Source: Streptomyces aurantiacus
GTDB lineage: Bacteria > Actinomycetota > Actinomycetes > Streptomycetales > Streptomycetaceae
DNA: 64,000 bases
NCBI RefSeq assembly: GCF_027107535.1
Contig: NZ_CP114283.1
Span: forward strand, 3,844,001 to 3,908,000
Direction of reading: 5' to 3'
Shown one piece after another: positions 16,353-24,081 of the stretch. The notes below the pieces were generated by a model. It did not search any database. It saw nothing but the letters and a program-made list of their open reading frames with translations, and was not told the origin of the DNA. Numbering within the stretch: the first letter of the stretch is position 1; each line of letters opens with the position of its first letter. The position numbers were made by a program, and so were the translations under genes.

Positions 16353-17688
16353 GGTGTTCCTCCCACTCGTCCTGAAGTGAGTCGAGGTAGTCCGCGGGGT
16401 CGATACGGTCCGCAACGAGTTTCTGGACGCCGGAGCGCAGCCGGTCGAGCATCGCGGGGGCGGCGAAGTCGGGGAACGTGGTGATCCCGTCGTCGGCGAC
16501 GGCCCGGCGGTGGCCGTCCGCGATGTCGGCGAGCACGCCGGCCGGCTTCTTGACGGCGTCCGGGTTGGGCGGCAGGAAGCCGTTGTCGCTGATGATCTGC
16601 CCGGCCTCGGGCGAGGTCAGGAAGTCGAGGAACAGGCCTGCCGCCTCGGGGTGTTCGGTACGGGACGCGACGGCGTAGGACACGCTGAAGCCCGAGGCCA
16701 CGGTGGGGTCGGCGGCCTGTTCCCCGGGCATCGGGAAGAAGCCGACGTTCTCGCCCATGACGGTCGCCAGCTGCCCGGCCGCCCAGTTGCCGTTGATCAG
16801 GAAGACACTGTCGCCCTTCGCGAACTGGGCGGTGGAGTCGACCTGTGCGGTGCCGTTGGCGGACTCGTTGTAGTAGCCCTTGCGGCCCCAGTCGATGACG
16901 AGCTCGCCGGCGGTGACGGCGGCCGGTGTCTCGATGGTGGCGCCCCTGGTGCCGTTGACCCAGTCCCAGTAGTCGTCCGTGGGCATGGTCTGGTTCAGGA
17001 GGGCCGCCCACAGATGCAGGCCCCCGGAGTCGAGGGCGCCGACGCCGAGCGGCGTCAGGTCCGCCTCCTTCGCAGCGGCGAGCTGCTCCTCGAACTGCGC
17101 CACCGTCGTCGGCGGGCCGTCGATCCCGGCCTTCCTCGCGAGCTCCTTGTTGTAGTAGATGCCGGTCATCGACAGACCGGCGGGGACCCCGAACAGCGCG
17201 CGTCCGCCCGTGGCCTCGCTGGTCTGCCCCGCCGTCAGCTGGTCGAGGCTGACCGGGGGGATGGCGTCGTCCCAGCCGTAGGCCTCCCGGTAGGGCGCGA
17301 GGTCCAGGATGTGCCCGTCCGCCGCAAGGTCGGTCATCCCGACCGCGTACTGCGCGATGTCCGGGGCGCTGTCGGAGGTCATGGTGAGCTTCAGGTTCTG
17401 CACGTAGTCCGAGAACGTCTTGTACTGCGGCTCGACGCCGATGCGGGGATGCTTCTTCTCGAACGCGGCGATCAGCGCGTCGACCATCAGCGGGGCGTCG
17501 GCGAACTGGAGCTTCAGGGTGATGTCCTCGTCCGGCACGGCGGTCGAGGACGGCACACTGGCGGGTCCCGGCGCCGCGGCCGCGCTGCCGGGGGTCAGGG
17601 CGTCGCAGGCGGTGAGCGGCAGCACGAGGGCGACGGCACTGACCGCCGCCGCGACTCGGCGGCGCACCCGGTGCGTCCTCTCCATCAT
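16342..17688 (-). CDS. Sugar ABC transporter substrate-binding lipoprotein (cluster 2)
   Basis: A 448-residue family 1 solute-binding protein. The N-terminus is basic, then hydrophobic, then a lipobox (VLPLTACDALTPG). Mature blocks include TLKLQFADAPLMVDALIAAF, FGVPAGLSMTGIYYNKELAR and SVFLINGNWAAGQLATVMG, typical of oligosaccharide-binding proteins. It follows the SIS-domain gene by 42 bases in the same operon. The neighbouring GH89 enzyme and DasR-like regulator make an amino-sugar-containing glycan a plausible ligand; this is inference. Confidence 0.9.
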   Translation of the reverse strand: MMERTHRVRRRVAAAVSAVALVLPLTACDALTPGSAAAAPGPASVPSSTAVPDEDITLKLQFADAPLMVDALIAAFEKKHPRIGVEPQYKTFSDYVQNLKLTMTSDSAPDIAQYAVGMTDLAADGHILDLAPYREAYGWDDAIPPVSLDQLTAGQTSEATGGRALFGVPAGLSMTGIYYNKELARKAGIDGPPTTVAQFEEQLAAAKEADLTPLGVGALDSGGLHLWAALLNQTMPTDDYWDWVNGTRGATIETPAAVTAGELVIDWGRKGYYNESANGTAQVDSTAQFAKGDSVFLINGNWAAGQLATVMGENVGFFPMPGEQAADPTVASGFSVSYAVASRTEHPEAAGLFLDFLTSPEAGQIISDNGFLPPNPDAVKKPAGVLADIADGHRRAVADDGITTFPDFAAPAMLDRLRSGVQKLVADRIDPADYLDSLQDEWEEHHAE

Positions 17689-17730
17689 CGGCCTCCTTGC
17701 GTGGTCGGCGTGCGGATGCGGATCGGTGCG

Positions 17731-18465
17731 TCAGCCCCGGGGACAGCGGTCCCTGACCTTGTCCAGCAGGGCGTTGTTGTGGTGTTCGGCGTCGTCGGCG
17801 GTGTTCTGACTGACGATCAACGGCGGTGCCTGGCCGTGGTGTTCGGCGAGGAGTTCGGCGGCCCGGCACGTCACCGCGTTGACGATCGCCGCCCCAACGA
17901 CGGTCGACAGGGCGCCCACCGTGAGGTCGCCCAGGGGGACCACCGCGTCACCCGGGCGGCCGTGCGTGTCGATGACGATGTCGGCCACGTCGAGCAGGCG
18001 CAGGCCCCCGACATGCCGGGACTCGGCGGCAAGCGAGTGGGCCCGGCTCGTGACGGCGACCACGCTTGCCCCCAACTCCCGTGCACCCAGGGCGAATTCG
18101 ACCGGCACGGCGTTGATCCCGGAATTGGAGACGACGACCACCACCTCGCCCGCCCTGATGTCCGCTGTGCTCAGGATCGCCGCCGCGTAGCCGCTGACGC
18201 GTTCGGCCGCGCCCGCGTGACGGGGGGCGACGGGGGAGAGCGCCGGGTCGGCGATGACGTTGACGGGTGCCAGGCCGCCGGCGCGCAACAGCGGTTCGAT
18301 GGCGACGAGTTGGGAGTGTCCGCTGCCGAAGTAGTGGACGACGCCCCCGGCGGCGACGCTGTCCGCGACGGCCCGGGCGGCACGCTCGATCGCGGGCCGC
18401 TCGACGGTGGCCAACGCGGTGAGGTTCTCCTGGAGTGCGGCGAAGTAGACGAGATCGGCGTTCAT
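17731..18465 (-). CDS. SIS domain sugar-phosphate protein (UPF0309-like)
   Basis: A 244-residue sugar-isomerase-fold protein and first gene of the cluster 2 operon. The SIS domain shows VHYFGSGHSQLVAIEPLLRA for the phosphate-binding loop and VVVVSNSGINAVPVEFALGA for the second Ser-rich loop. The family (UPF0309) is cytoplasmic and believed to bind phosphosugars, possibly as isomerase or deaminase; the reaction is not established. Its position ahead of a sugar importer and opposite an alpha-N-acetylglucosaminidase suggests work on an amino-sugar phosphate. The start at 18465 fits the family; further upstream codons run through the operator and promoter. Confidence 0.85.
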   Translation of the reverse strand: MNADLVYFAALQENLTALATVERPAIERAARAVADSVAAGGVVHYFGSGHSQLVAIEPLLRAGGLAPVNVIADPALSPVAPRHAGAAERVSGYAAAILSTADIRAGEVVVVVSNSGINAVPVEFALGARELGASVVAVTSRAHSLAAESRHVGGLRLLDVADIVIDTHGRPGDAVVPLGDLTVGALSTVVGAAIVNAVTCRAAELLAEHHGQAPPLIVSQNTADDAEHHNNALLDKVRDRCPRG

Positions 18466-18511
18466 CGTGTCGAGGCCACCCGAGGTGTCGAACGGAGCCG
18501 CTTGCGTGGCT

Positions 18512-18525
18512 GTGGACCGTACCAG
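18512..18525. promoter_or_regulatory. Candidate GntR/DasR-like operator 1
   Basis: GTGGACCGTACCAG, which on the minus strand reads CTGGTACGGTCCAC. It agrees with operator 2 in 11 of 14 positions and covers the expected transcription start of the SIS-ABC operon. The TGGT-N4-ACCA frame recalls the known DasR site (TGGTCTAGACCA). Confidence 0.5.
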
Positions 18526-18528
18526 AGG

Positions 18529-18557
18529 GGTATGGCGATGCACAGCCCCACTGTCAA
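18529..18557 (-). promoter_or_regulatory. Putative promoter of the cluster 2 ABC operon
   Basis: On the minus strand TTGACA (18557-18552) and CATACC (18534-18529) are separated by 17 bases. Transcription would begin near 18521, inside the operator-like site at 18512-18525. Confidence 0.45.
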
Positions 18558-18582
18558 CCAGCCTTCCTTCCGGTCGACTTCC

Positions 18583-18611
18583 TTGACCGTGCCGCGTCGT
18601 GCGTCTAGCTT
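18583..18611 (+). promoter_or_regulatory. Putative promoter of the GH89-GntR operon
   Basis: TTGACC (18583-18588) and TAGCTT (18606-18611) are separated by 17 bases, a good match to Streptomyces vegetative promoters. The start point would be near 18618, right before operator 2. Confidence 0.5.
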
Positions 18612-18621
18612 CGACAGATCC

Positions 18622-18635
18622 GTGGTACGTACCAC
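18622..18635. promoter_or_regulatory. Candidate GntR/DasR-like operator 2
   Basis: A perfect 14-bp palindrome, GTGGTACGTACCAC, placed at about +4 to +17 of the GH89 promoter and 30 bases before the start codon. A repressor here would block initiation or early elongation. The GntR gene at 20850 in the same operon is the likely binder. Confidence 0.6.
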
Positions 18636-18665
18636 AGCCGATTTTCGTCAGGAGCGGTCCGGACG

Positions 18666-20828
18666 ATGAGATTGCCCCAGGAACCAGGTGCCCCGAGCCC
18701 GGCCGCCCGCCAGCTGCTGCGACGGGTGCTGGGGGACCGGGCCGCGGAGTTCTCCGCCGAGGTGGTCCCCGGCGGAGGCGGACCTGACTGGTACGAGGTC
18801 GATGCCGGCCCGGGAGGCGTCGCCCTGCGCGGCTCCAGCGGGGTCGCGGTCGCCTCGGCGCTGCGGTGGTATCTGCGGACCGTCTGCGGCACGCAGATCA
18901 CCTGGGACGCCCCCGCCCCCCACCTGCCGGACCGTCTGCCGCGCACCGGGACGGCCGCCCGGACCGTCTCCCCCCACCTGCACCGCTACCACTTCAACGT
19001 CTGCACCTTCGGCTACACCACGGCGTTCTGGGACTGGGCGCGCTGGGAGCGCCACATCGACTGGATGGCCCTGCACGGCGTGACCACCCCGCTGGCGATG
19101 ACCGGTCTGGAAGCGGCCTGGCAACGGGCCCTGCTGGACGCGGGACTCGACGACGGGACCGCCCGGCGCTTCCTCGGCGGACCGGCCTACCTGCCGTGGA
19201 ACTGGCTCGCCTCGCTCGACGGCTGGGGCGGCCCCCTGCCGCAGAGCTGGATCGACGCACACGCGGAACTCGGCCTGCGCATCCTGGACCGGGAACGCGC
19301 CCTGGGCATGCGGCCAATCCTCCAGGGCTTCTCCGGACACGTCCCGCGGGAGCTGATCGCGGAGAGGGGCGCCCGGGCGACGACCCTTCCCTGGTGGGAC
19401 TTCGAAGTCGGTGTCCTGGACCCCCGCGACCCGCTGTTCGAGGAGTTCGGCACCACCCTGCTGACCGAGCAGACCCGGCTGTTCGGCACCGACCACCTCT
19501 ACGCCGCCGACCCGTTCATCGAGACGACACCCCCGGTGAGCGACCCCGCGGACATCGCCGGGGTGGCGCGGGCCGTGCACGGCGCCATGACCGCCGTGGA
19601 CGACCGGGCCACCTGGGTGCTCCAGGCGTGGCCCTTCTCCTACCGCTCGGACTACTGGACACCGGACCGCACCCGGGCGTTCCTCGACGCCGTCCCGGAC
19701 GACCGGATGCTGATCCTGGACCTGTGGGCCGAACACCGGCCGGTCTGGCCGCACACCGACGGCTACCGGGGAAAGCCCTGGGTGTGGTGCATGCTGCACA
19801 GCCTCGGCGGGCGCCCCGGCCTGTACGGAAAGCTCGACGAGATCGCCACCGGCGCCGCCCGGGCCCGCACGGACGAACGCGGCAGGTCCCTCGCCGGTGT
19901 CGGCGCCGGCATGGAGGCGTTCGGCGGCGACCCGGTCCTGTACGAGCTGCTGGCGGACGTCGCCTGGCAGGGCGCCGTCGACGACGTACGGGCATGGCTG
20001 CAAACCTGGACCCGGGCCCGGTACGGCCGCGCGACGCCCGGACTGCTGCGCGCCTGGGAGCTGCTGCACGACACCGTCTACTCGGCGGACGCCCCCGGGC
20101 CGTCGGGCTCGGTCGTCGTCTGCCGGCCCACGCTGGAGGGCGAACTGCGGCACGAGCTCCCGGTGCACCTCGCCGGGCCCCCGTCCCCCACCGTGCCGCC
20201 GGGCCTGGCCGAGGCGTGGACGCTGCTGGCCGGTGAGGCGAGCCGCGAGGACAGCTCCGGCCCGCTCGGCAGGGACCTGTGCGACGTCACCGCCCAGGTC
20301 CTCACCCACCTCGCGTGCGAGAGGCAGTGGCGGGCGGCGGACGCGGCCCTGGCACGGGACGCCGAAGACTTCCACCGGGCCGCAGGTGACCTGCTGGACG
20401 TCATCGAGGACCTGGACACCCTGCTGGCCACCCGGCCCGAACACCGGCTGGACACCTGGCTGGCCGACGCCAGGAGCTGGGCCACCACCCCGGCCGAGGC
20501 CGAGCTGTACGAGGCCAACGCACGACGCGTCCTCACACTCTGGGGCCACACCCACAGCAAGCTGCACGACTACTCGGGCCGCCACTGGGCCGGCCTGGTC
20601 CGCACCTTCTACCTGCCCCGCTGGCGCAGCTGGTACGAGCACATCGCCCGGGCGCTCGAGAGCGGATCCCCGTACCCGGCAAAGGAGTTCGAGGAGTCCT
20701 TGCTCGCCCAGGAGGAACGGTGGGTGGCCGGCCGGAGCCCGACGGCGGCACCGGGACCGGACACCGCCGCAGCGACCCTGGACGTGGTGCGTACGCTGAT
20801 GCCCCGCTACCGCGTCCCCGGGGGATAG
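18666..20828 (+). CDS. Alpha-N-acetylglucosaminidase (GH89, NAGLU-like), cytoplasmic
   Basis: A 720-residue GH89 enzyme that would release terminal alpha-linked N-acetylglucosamine. The NAGLU N-terminal domain (to about residue 85) is followed by the (beta/alpha)8 barrel starting PHLHRYHFNVCTFGYTTAFWDW. Candidate catalytic acids are E286 in ADPFIET and E356 in LWAEHRPVW, the positions used in characterised GH89 enzymes. The C-terminal helical domain is complete (SKLHDYSGRHWAGLVRTFY). There is no signal peptide, so it should act in the cytoplasm on imported glycans. It is divergent from the SIS-ABC operon and 21 bases ahead of the GntR gene; palindromic sites flank both promoters. Confidence 0.9.
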   Translation: MRLPQEPGAPSPAARQLLRRVLGDRAAEFSAEVVPGGGGPDWYEVDAGPGGVALRGSSGVAVASALRWYLRTVCGTQITWDAPAPHLPDRLPRTGTAARTVSPHLHRYHFNVCTFGYTTAFWDWARWERHIDWMALHGVTTPLAMTGLEAAWQRALLDAGLDDGTARRFLGGPAYLPWNWLASLDGWGGPLPQSWIDAHAELGLRILDRERALGMRPILQGFSGHVPRELIAERGARATTLPWWDFEVGVLDPRDPLFEEFGTTLLTEQTRLFGTDHLYAADPFIETTPPVSDPADIAGVARAVHGAMTAVDDRATWVLQAWPFSYRSDYWTPDRTRAFLDAVPDDRMLILDLWAEHRPVWPHTDGYRGKPWVWCMLHSLGGRPGLYGKLDEIATGAARARTDERGRSLAGVGAGMEAFGGDPVLYELLADVAWQGAVDDVRAWLQTWTRARYGRATPGLLRAWELLHDTVYSADAPGPSGSVVVCRPTLEGELRHELPVHLAGPPSPTVPPGLAEAWTLLAGEASREDSSGPLGRDLCDVTAQVLTHLACERQWRAADAALARDAEDFHRAAGDLLDVIEDLDTLLATRPEHRLDTWLADARSWATTPAEAELYEANARRVLTLWGHTHSKLHDYSGRHWAGLVRTFYLPRWRSWYEHIARALESGSPYPAKEFEESLLAQEERWVAGRSPTAAPGPDTAAATLDVVRTLMPRYRVPGG

Positions 20829-20849
20829 CGGACACGTGCGAACCGCGGA

Positions 20850-21593
20850 GTGAATGTGACGGTCGAGGACAGGCGCTCAGACGACGGCCCGGCGATGGAG
20901 TCCTACAAACACGAGGCGCTGCGGCGACAACTCCAGGCCGACATCGCCCGGATGCGCCCCGACGAGGCGCTGCCCACCGAACGGCAGCTCGCCGAGCGGT
21001 ACGACGTCAGCAGGGCGACCGCCCGGCGCGCGCTCCAGGCACTCCGCGAGGACGGCCTCATCCGCAGTGTGCGGGGGGTGGGAACGTTCGTCTCGCACCC
21101 TCAGATCACCAAGACGTCCACGCTCACCTCGTTCTCCGAGGACCTGCGCTCGCGCGGCTACCGGCCCAGCGCCGAACTCCTGTCCGCGGAGCTCGTCGAC
21201 GCCGACCTGCACCACTCCACGGCCCTGGGCGTCGACCCCGGCACCACCCTCCACCGCATCGAACGGCTGCGCCTCGGCGACGACTTCCCCATCTGCCTGG
21301 AGACGGTCTACCTCTCCGCCGAGCGATTCCCGGCCCTGGACGAGTCGCTGCTGAAGGGATCGCTCTCGGAAGCCCTGCAGATCACCCAGGGCGTCCGGGT
21401 CGTGCGGGCCACCCAGCAGATCAGGGCGGTGAACGTGACCGGCCGCCAGGCCGGACTGCTCGGCGTCAAGGAGGGCTCCGCCGCCCTGCTGGTACGGCGC
21501 ACGGCGTTCGACGAGACGGGACACGTCGTGGAGTACGGCGAGTCGCTGTGCCGCGGTGACCTGTACGAGTTCTCGCTGGTGGTGACGAAGTAG
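20850..21593 (+). CDS. GntR family regulator, HutC/UTRA type, DasR-like
   Basis: A 247-residue regulator. The winged-helix DNA-binding domain is near residues 20-85 (LPTERQLAERYDVSRATARRA, RSVRGVGTFVSHP), then a UTRA effector domain (LHRIERLRLGDDFPICLETVY, VVEYGESLCRGDLYEFSLVV). The layout and many residues (LTSFSEDLRSRGYRP, LSAERFPAL) resemble DasR, the GlcNAc-phosphate-responsive regulator of Streptomyces, but this is a separate, shorter protein. It follows the GH89 gene in an apparent operon, so it would be autoregulated. GTG at 20850 is used; GTG 20856 is equally possible with GGAG before it. Confidence 0.88.
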   Translation: MNVTVEDRRSDDGPAMESYKHEALRRQLQADIARMRPDEALPTERQLAERYDVSRATARRALQALREDGLIRSVRGVGTFVSHPQITKTSTLTSFSEDLRSRGYRPSAELLSAELVDADLHHSTALGVDPGTTLHRIERLRLGDDFPICLETVYLSAERFPALDESLLKGSLSEALQITQGVRVVRATQQIRAVNVTGRQAGLLGVKEGSAALLVRRTAFDETGHVVEYGESLCRGDLYEFSLVVTK

Positions 21594-21612
21594 CGCCACC
21601 GCGTGGCGCACG

Positions 21613-21629
21613 CTCTGCCGTCGGCGAAT
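21613..21629. promoter_or_regulatory. PopR-type box upstream of clpP3
   Basis: CTCTGCC-GTC-GGCGAAT, about 95 bases before the clpP3 start. It shares TCTGCC-N-TCGGCGAA with the box before popR at 23516-23532. It resembles the PopR recognition sequence I recall from S. lividans (TCTGCC-N3-GGCAGA). Confidence 0.55.
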
Positions 21630-21723
21630 CTGCTGCGGGCCGAGATTCCTTCCGTGCCGTCGCCGGCGGACCGAGGGTGGAGACACCGCGGCGCTCCGGG
21701 CCGCGTCACCACCAGGAGGAGCC

Positions 21724-22401
21724 ATGGCACTCAGCAGCACCGGACCCGCCCTCGGGCACCTGACCGGCCTCGGCCGGGCCCCGACGCCACGGGCCGAGGA
21801 AGGCGACACCCCCGCGTCACGGTTCGACGACCACCTCGCCGCCCAACTCCTCAACCAGCGCATCGTCTTCCTCGGCACCCAGGTCGACGAGGTGTCCGCG
21901 AACCGCGTCTGCGCGCAACTGCTCCTGCTCTCCGCGGAGGACGCACGCACCGACATCGGCCTCTACATCAACAGCCCGGGCGGCTCCGTGCACGCGGGCC
22001 TCGCGATCTACGACACGATGCGCCTCATCCCGAACGACGTCTCGACCCTGGCCATGGGATTCGCCGCCAGCATGGGGCAGTTCCTGCTCACCGTCGGCAC
22101 TCCCGGCAAGCGCTACTCGCTGCCGAACGCGCGGATCATGATGCACCAGCCGTCGGCCGGTATCGGCGGCACCACCGCCGACATCGCCATCCAGGCGGAG
22201 AACCTCCAGTTCACCAAGGAGACCATCGAGCGCATCACCGCCGAGCACACCGGCCAGAGCGAGGAGACGATCTCCCGCGACGGTGACCGCGACCGCTGGT
22301 TCACGGCCGAACAGGCGAGGGAGTACGGCATGGTCGACCGGGTCGTCGAATCCCTCGACGACGTCCGCCCGGCGTCCTCGAAGCGACGGATGGGACTCTG
22401 A
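21724..22401 (+). CDS. clpP3: ATP-dependent Clp protease proteolytic subunit ClpP3
   Basis: A 225-residue ClpP with a long N-terminal extension (about 30 residues). The catalytic triad is present: S116 in [10 protein letters not shown]141 in IMMHQPSAG, and D186 in [20 protein letters not shown] is the usual oxyanion/handle segment. In S. lividans the clpP3-clpP4 operon encodes a second ClpP peptidase that is switched on by PopR when ClpP1/ClpP2 fail; that biology is known, and its transfer here rests on gene order and sequence. AGGAGG precedes the ATG. One base separates it from clpP4. The upstream box at 21613-21629 is the expected PopR site. Confidence 0.92.
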   Translation: MALSSTGPALGHLTGLGRAPTPRAEEGDTPASRFDDHLAAQLLNQRIVFLGTQVDEVSANRVCAQLLLLSAEDARTDIGLYINSPGGSVHAGLAIYDTMRLIPNDVSTLAMGFAASMGQFLLTVGTPGKRYSLPNARIMMHQPSAGIGGTTADIAIQAENLQFTKETIERITAEHTGQSEETISRDGDRDRWFTAEQAREYGMVDRVVESLDDVRPASSKRRMGL

Positions 22402-22402
22402 C

Positions 22403-23008
22403 ATGAGCCAGTACACGATCCCGAGCGTCGTCGAGCGCACCCCCCAGGGCGAGCGCTCGTACGACATCTACAGCCGGCTGCTGTCCGAGCGGATCATCTT
22501 CCTCGGCACCGAGATCGACGACGGCGTGGCCAACGTCGTCATCGCGCAGCTGCTCCATCTGGAGTCGTCGGCACCCGAGCGGGAGATCGCGATCTACCTC
22601 AACTCGCCCGGCGGCTCGTTCACCTCCCTCATGGCGATCTACGACACGATGAGCTTCGTCAGCGCGCCCATCTCGACGTTCTGCGTCGGACAGGCGGCCT
22701 CGACCGCGGCGGTGCTCCTGGCCGGGGGAGACCCCGGGCGGCGCTTCATCCTGGAGCACGCGCGGGTACTGCTGGGCCAGCCCGCGAGCGGCGGCGCACG
22801 GGGCACGGTCTCCGACCTGAGCCTCCAGGCCAAGGAGATGATCCGGATCCGTGCCCAGGTCGAGGAGGTGCTGTCCCTGCACACCCACCACTCCGTGGAG
22901 AGCCTGCGCGCCGACATGGACCGCGACAAGGTCTTCACCGCGCAGGAGGCAGTGGCGTACGGGCTCGCCGACGAGGTGCTGAGCCGGCGTCTGGCCGTCG
23001 CCGCCTGA
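22403..23008 (+). CDS. clpP4: Clp protease subunit ClpP4, lacking the catalytic histidine
   Basis: A 201-residue ClpP paralogue, second gene of the operon. The nucleophile position is kept (S100 in [11 protein letters not shown]) and the Asp is kept (D171 in RADMDRDKV). At the histidine position, however, ClpP3 has IMMHQPSAG while this protein has VLLGQPASG, so the catalytic His is Gly (G125). As read, ClpP4 should not cleave peptide bonds alone and may serve as the partner ring or as mixed subunit with ClpP3. The overall fold is complete, with LNSPGGS and the C-terminal helix. A perfect hairpin overlaps the stop codon. Confidence 0.9.
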   Translation: MSQYTIPSVVERTPQGERSYDIYSRLLSERIIFLGTEIDDGVANVVIAQLLHLESSAPEREIAIYLNSPGGSFTSLMAIYDTMSFVSAPISTFCVGQAASTAAVLLAGGDPGRRFILEHARVLLGQPASGGARGTVSDLSLQAKEMIRIRAQVEEVLSLHTHHSVESLRADMDRDKVFTAQEAVAYGLADEVLSRRLAVAA

Positions 23009-23027
23009 GGGGTCCGCCTCAGGCGGC
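23000..23027. terminator. Hairpin terminator of the clpP3-clpP4 operon
   Basis: A perfect 11-bp stem (GCCGCCTGAGG with CCTCAGGCGGC) and a 6-base loop. It begins inside the last codons of clpP4 and lies between convergent clpP4 and popR, so it can serve both. Confidence 0.6.
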
Positions 23028-23062
23028 GCGCTGTGCCGCTGCGGGCCGTGGCGCTACGGGCC

Positions 23063-23470
23063 TCAGGCAGCGAGACGGACGTCGCCCGGCCGGGACCTCG
23101 CCTCCGTGCGCCGCGGCGCGGTACGGGACCCGAGCGGCCGGGGCCGGGCCTGGAGGGTGAGACGGCGGTGCGTCAGGGCGAGCAGATCGGCGAGGCCGAG
23201 CCCGAGCGCGTGCGCGGCGGCCGCGAGGACCTCGGACGAGGCCTCCTTGCGGCCGCGCTCCAGCTCGGAGAGGTACGGCATCGAGATGCGGGCCGCGTCG
23301 GCGACATCCTTGAGGGTCCTTTCCTGGGCGAGCCTCTCGCGCCGCAGGACGTCACCCACGACGTCCCGCCACAGGGGCTCCCTGGGTGTCGGCTCCTCCC
23401 GTTCGGCCGGCTCGGCCGGCACGGGTCGCAGAGGAATGACGCGGGCTTGGTCGGACGCGTGGCTGCTCAC
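23063..23470 (-). CDS. popR: XRE-type activator PopR
   Basis: A 135-residue DNA-binding protein with a Cro/C1-type helix-turn-helix at about residues 38-95 ([40 protein letters not shown]). Basic tails flank it. It ends in DVRLAA; in S. lividans the terminal two alanines of PopR make it a ClpP1/ClpP2 substrate, so that PopR accumulates and activates clpP3-clpP4 when the main protease is missing. Position next to clpP4, the C-terminal Ala-Ala and the box before its own gene all support the name. The start codon is GTG. It is convergent with clpP4. Confidence 0.85.
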   Translation of the reverse strand: MSSHASDQARVIPLRPVPAEPAEREEPTPREPLWRDVVGDVLRRERLAQERTLKDVADAARISMPYLSELERGRKEASSEVLAAAAHALGLGLADLLALTHRRLTLQARPRPLGSRTAPRRTEARSRPGDVRLAA

Positions 23471-23515
23471 CCCTCCACCCTAGGAAGCGCGGCCCGGTTC
23501 GGGGAGGCCATCGCG

Positions 23516-23532
23516 TTCTGCCCTCGGCGAAG
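23516..23532. promoter_or_regulatory. PopR-type box upstream of popR
   Basis: TTCTGCC-CTC-GGCGAAG lies 46 bases before the popR start codon. It is the same box as at 21613-21629 apart from three bases, which suggests that PopR controls its own gene as well as clpP3. Confidence 0.5.
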
Positions 23533-23541
23533 CACGGGCCC

Positions 23542-23973
23542 TCAACGCTCCATCACCCGCTGCCGCCACCAGGCCCCGGGCGGCTGCCACTGAGGAGTCT
23601 CACGCCGCCACGGTTCGGGAAGGGTCCGGCGTACGAACCGCTCGTCGGCGCGGGCGAGTCGGCGCAGGAGATCGGTGCGGGCACCGGACGGCAGCCGGTA
23701 CAGGGCGTCCTCCAGCGTGTCCCGCGCCTCGCACGGGCAGCAGCAGGGACAGTCCGCGTCCATCAGCGCGGTCAGGTCGTGCCGGGGGCGGCGCACGGCG
23801 TGTTCGTACGTGGCGAGGGAGTCGGCGACGGCGTTGCGCCACAGATACTCCGCCTCCAGGCGGCGGATCGCCGCGCGGGTGAGCGCGGAGACACCGGTGA
23901 TCCGGCGGACGGTCACATGTCGGGAGGGCTGCCACCGCTCGGCGCGGACGGCACTCGGCCGCCTACGCGGCAC
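23542..23973 (-). CDS. Hypothetical protein with a Cys-rich motif
   Basis: A 143-residue basic protein that I do not recognise. It has a helical N-terminal half (LTRAAIRRLEAEYLWRNAV), a central run CPCCCPCEARDTLEDAL with five cysteines, and a C-terminal half rich in Arg and Trp (ARTDLLRRLARADERFVRR, PEPWRRETPQWQPPGAWWR). The cysteine cluster could hold zinc, but no family motif is evident. Third-position GC is that of a real gene. The start is GTG at 23973. It ends 69 bases before the putative PopR box region of popR, in the same orientation as popR. Confidence 0.65.
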   Translation of the reverse strand: MPRRRPSAVRAERWQPSRHVTVRRITGVSALTRAAIRRLEAEYLWRNAVADSLATYEHAVRRPRHDLTALMDADCPCCCPCEARDTLEDALYRLPSGARTDLLRRLARADERFVRRTLPEPWRRETPQWQPPGAWWRQRVMER

Positions 23974-24081
23974 GGCCCTTTCTGATCGAGGTCATGCGCG
24001 CATCCTGCACGCTCGCCCCGCCGGGCGCCACCGAATATCAACGGCACCCGCTCCGTGAACTCCTGTCGGTGGCACGGGCGT

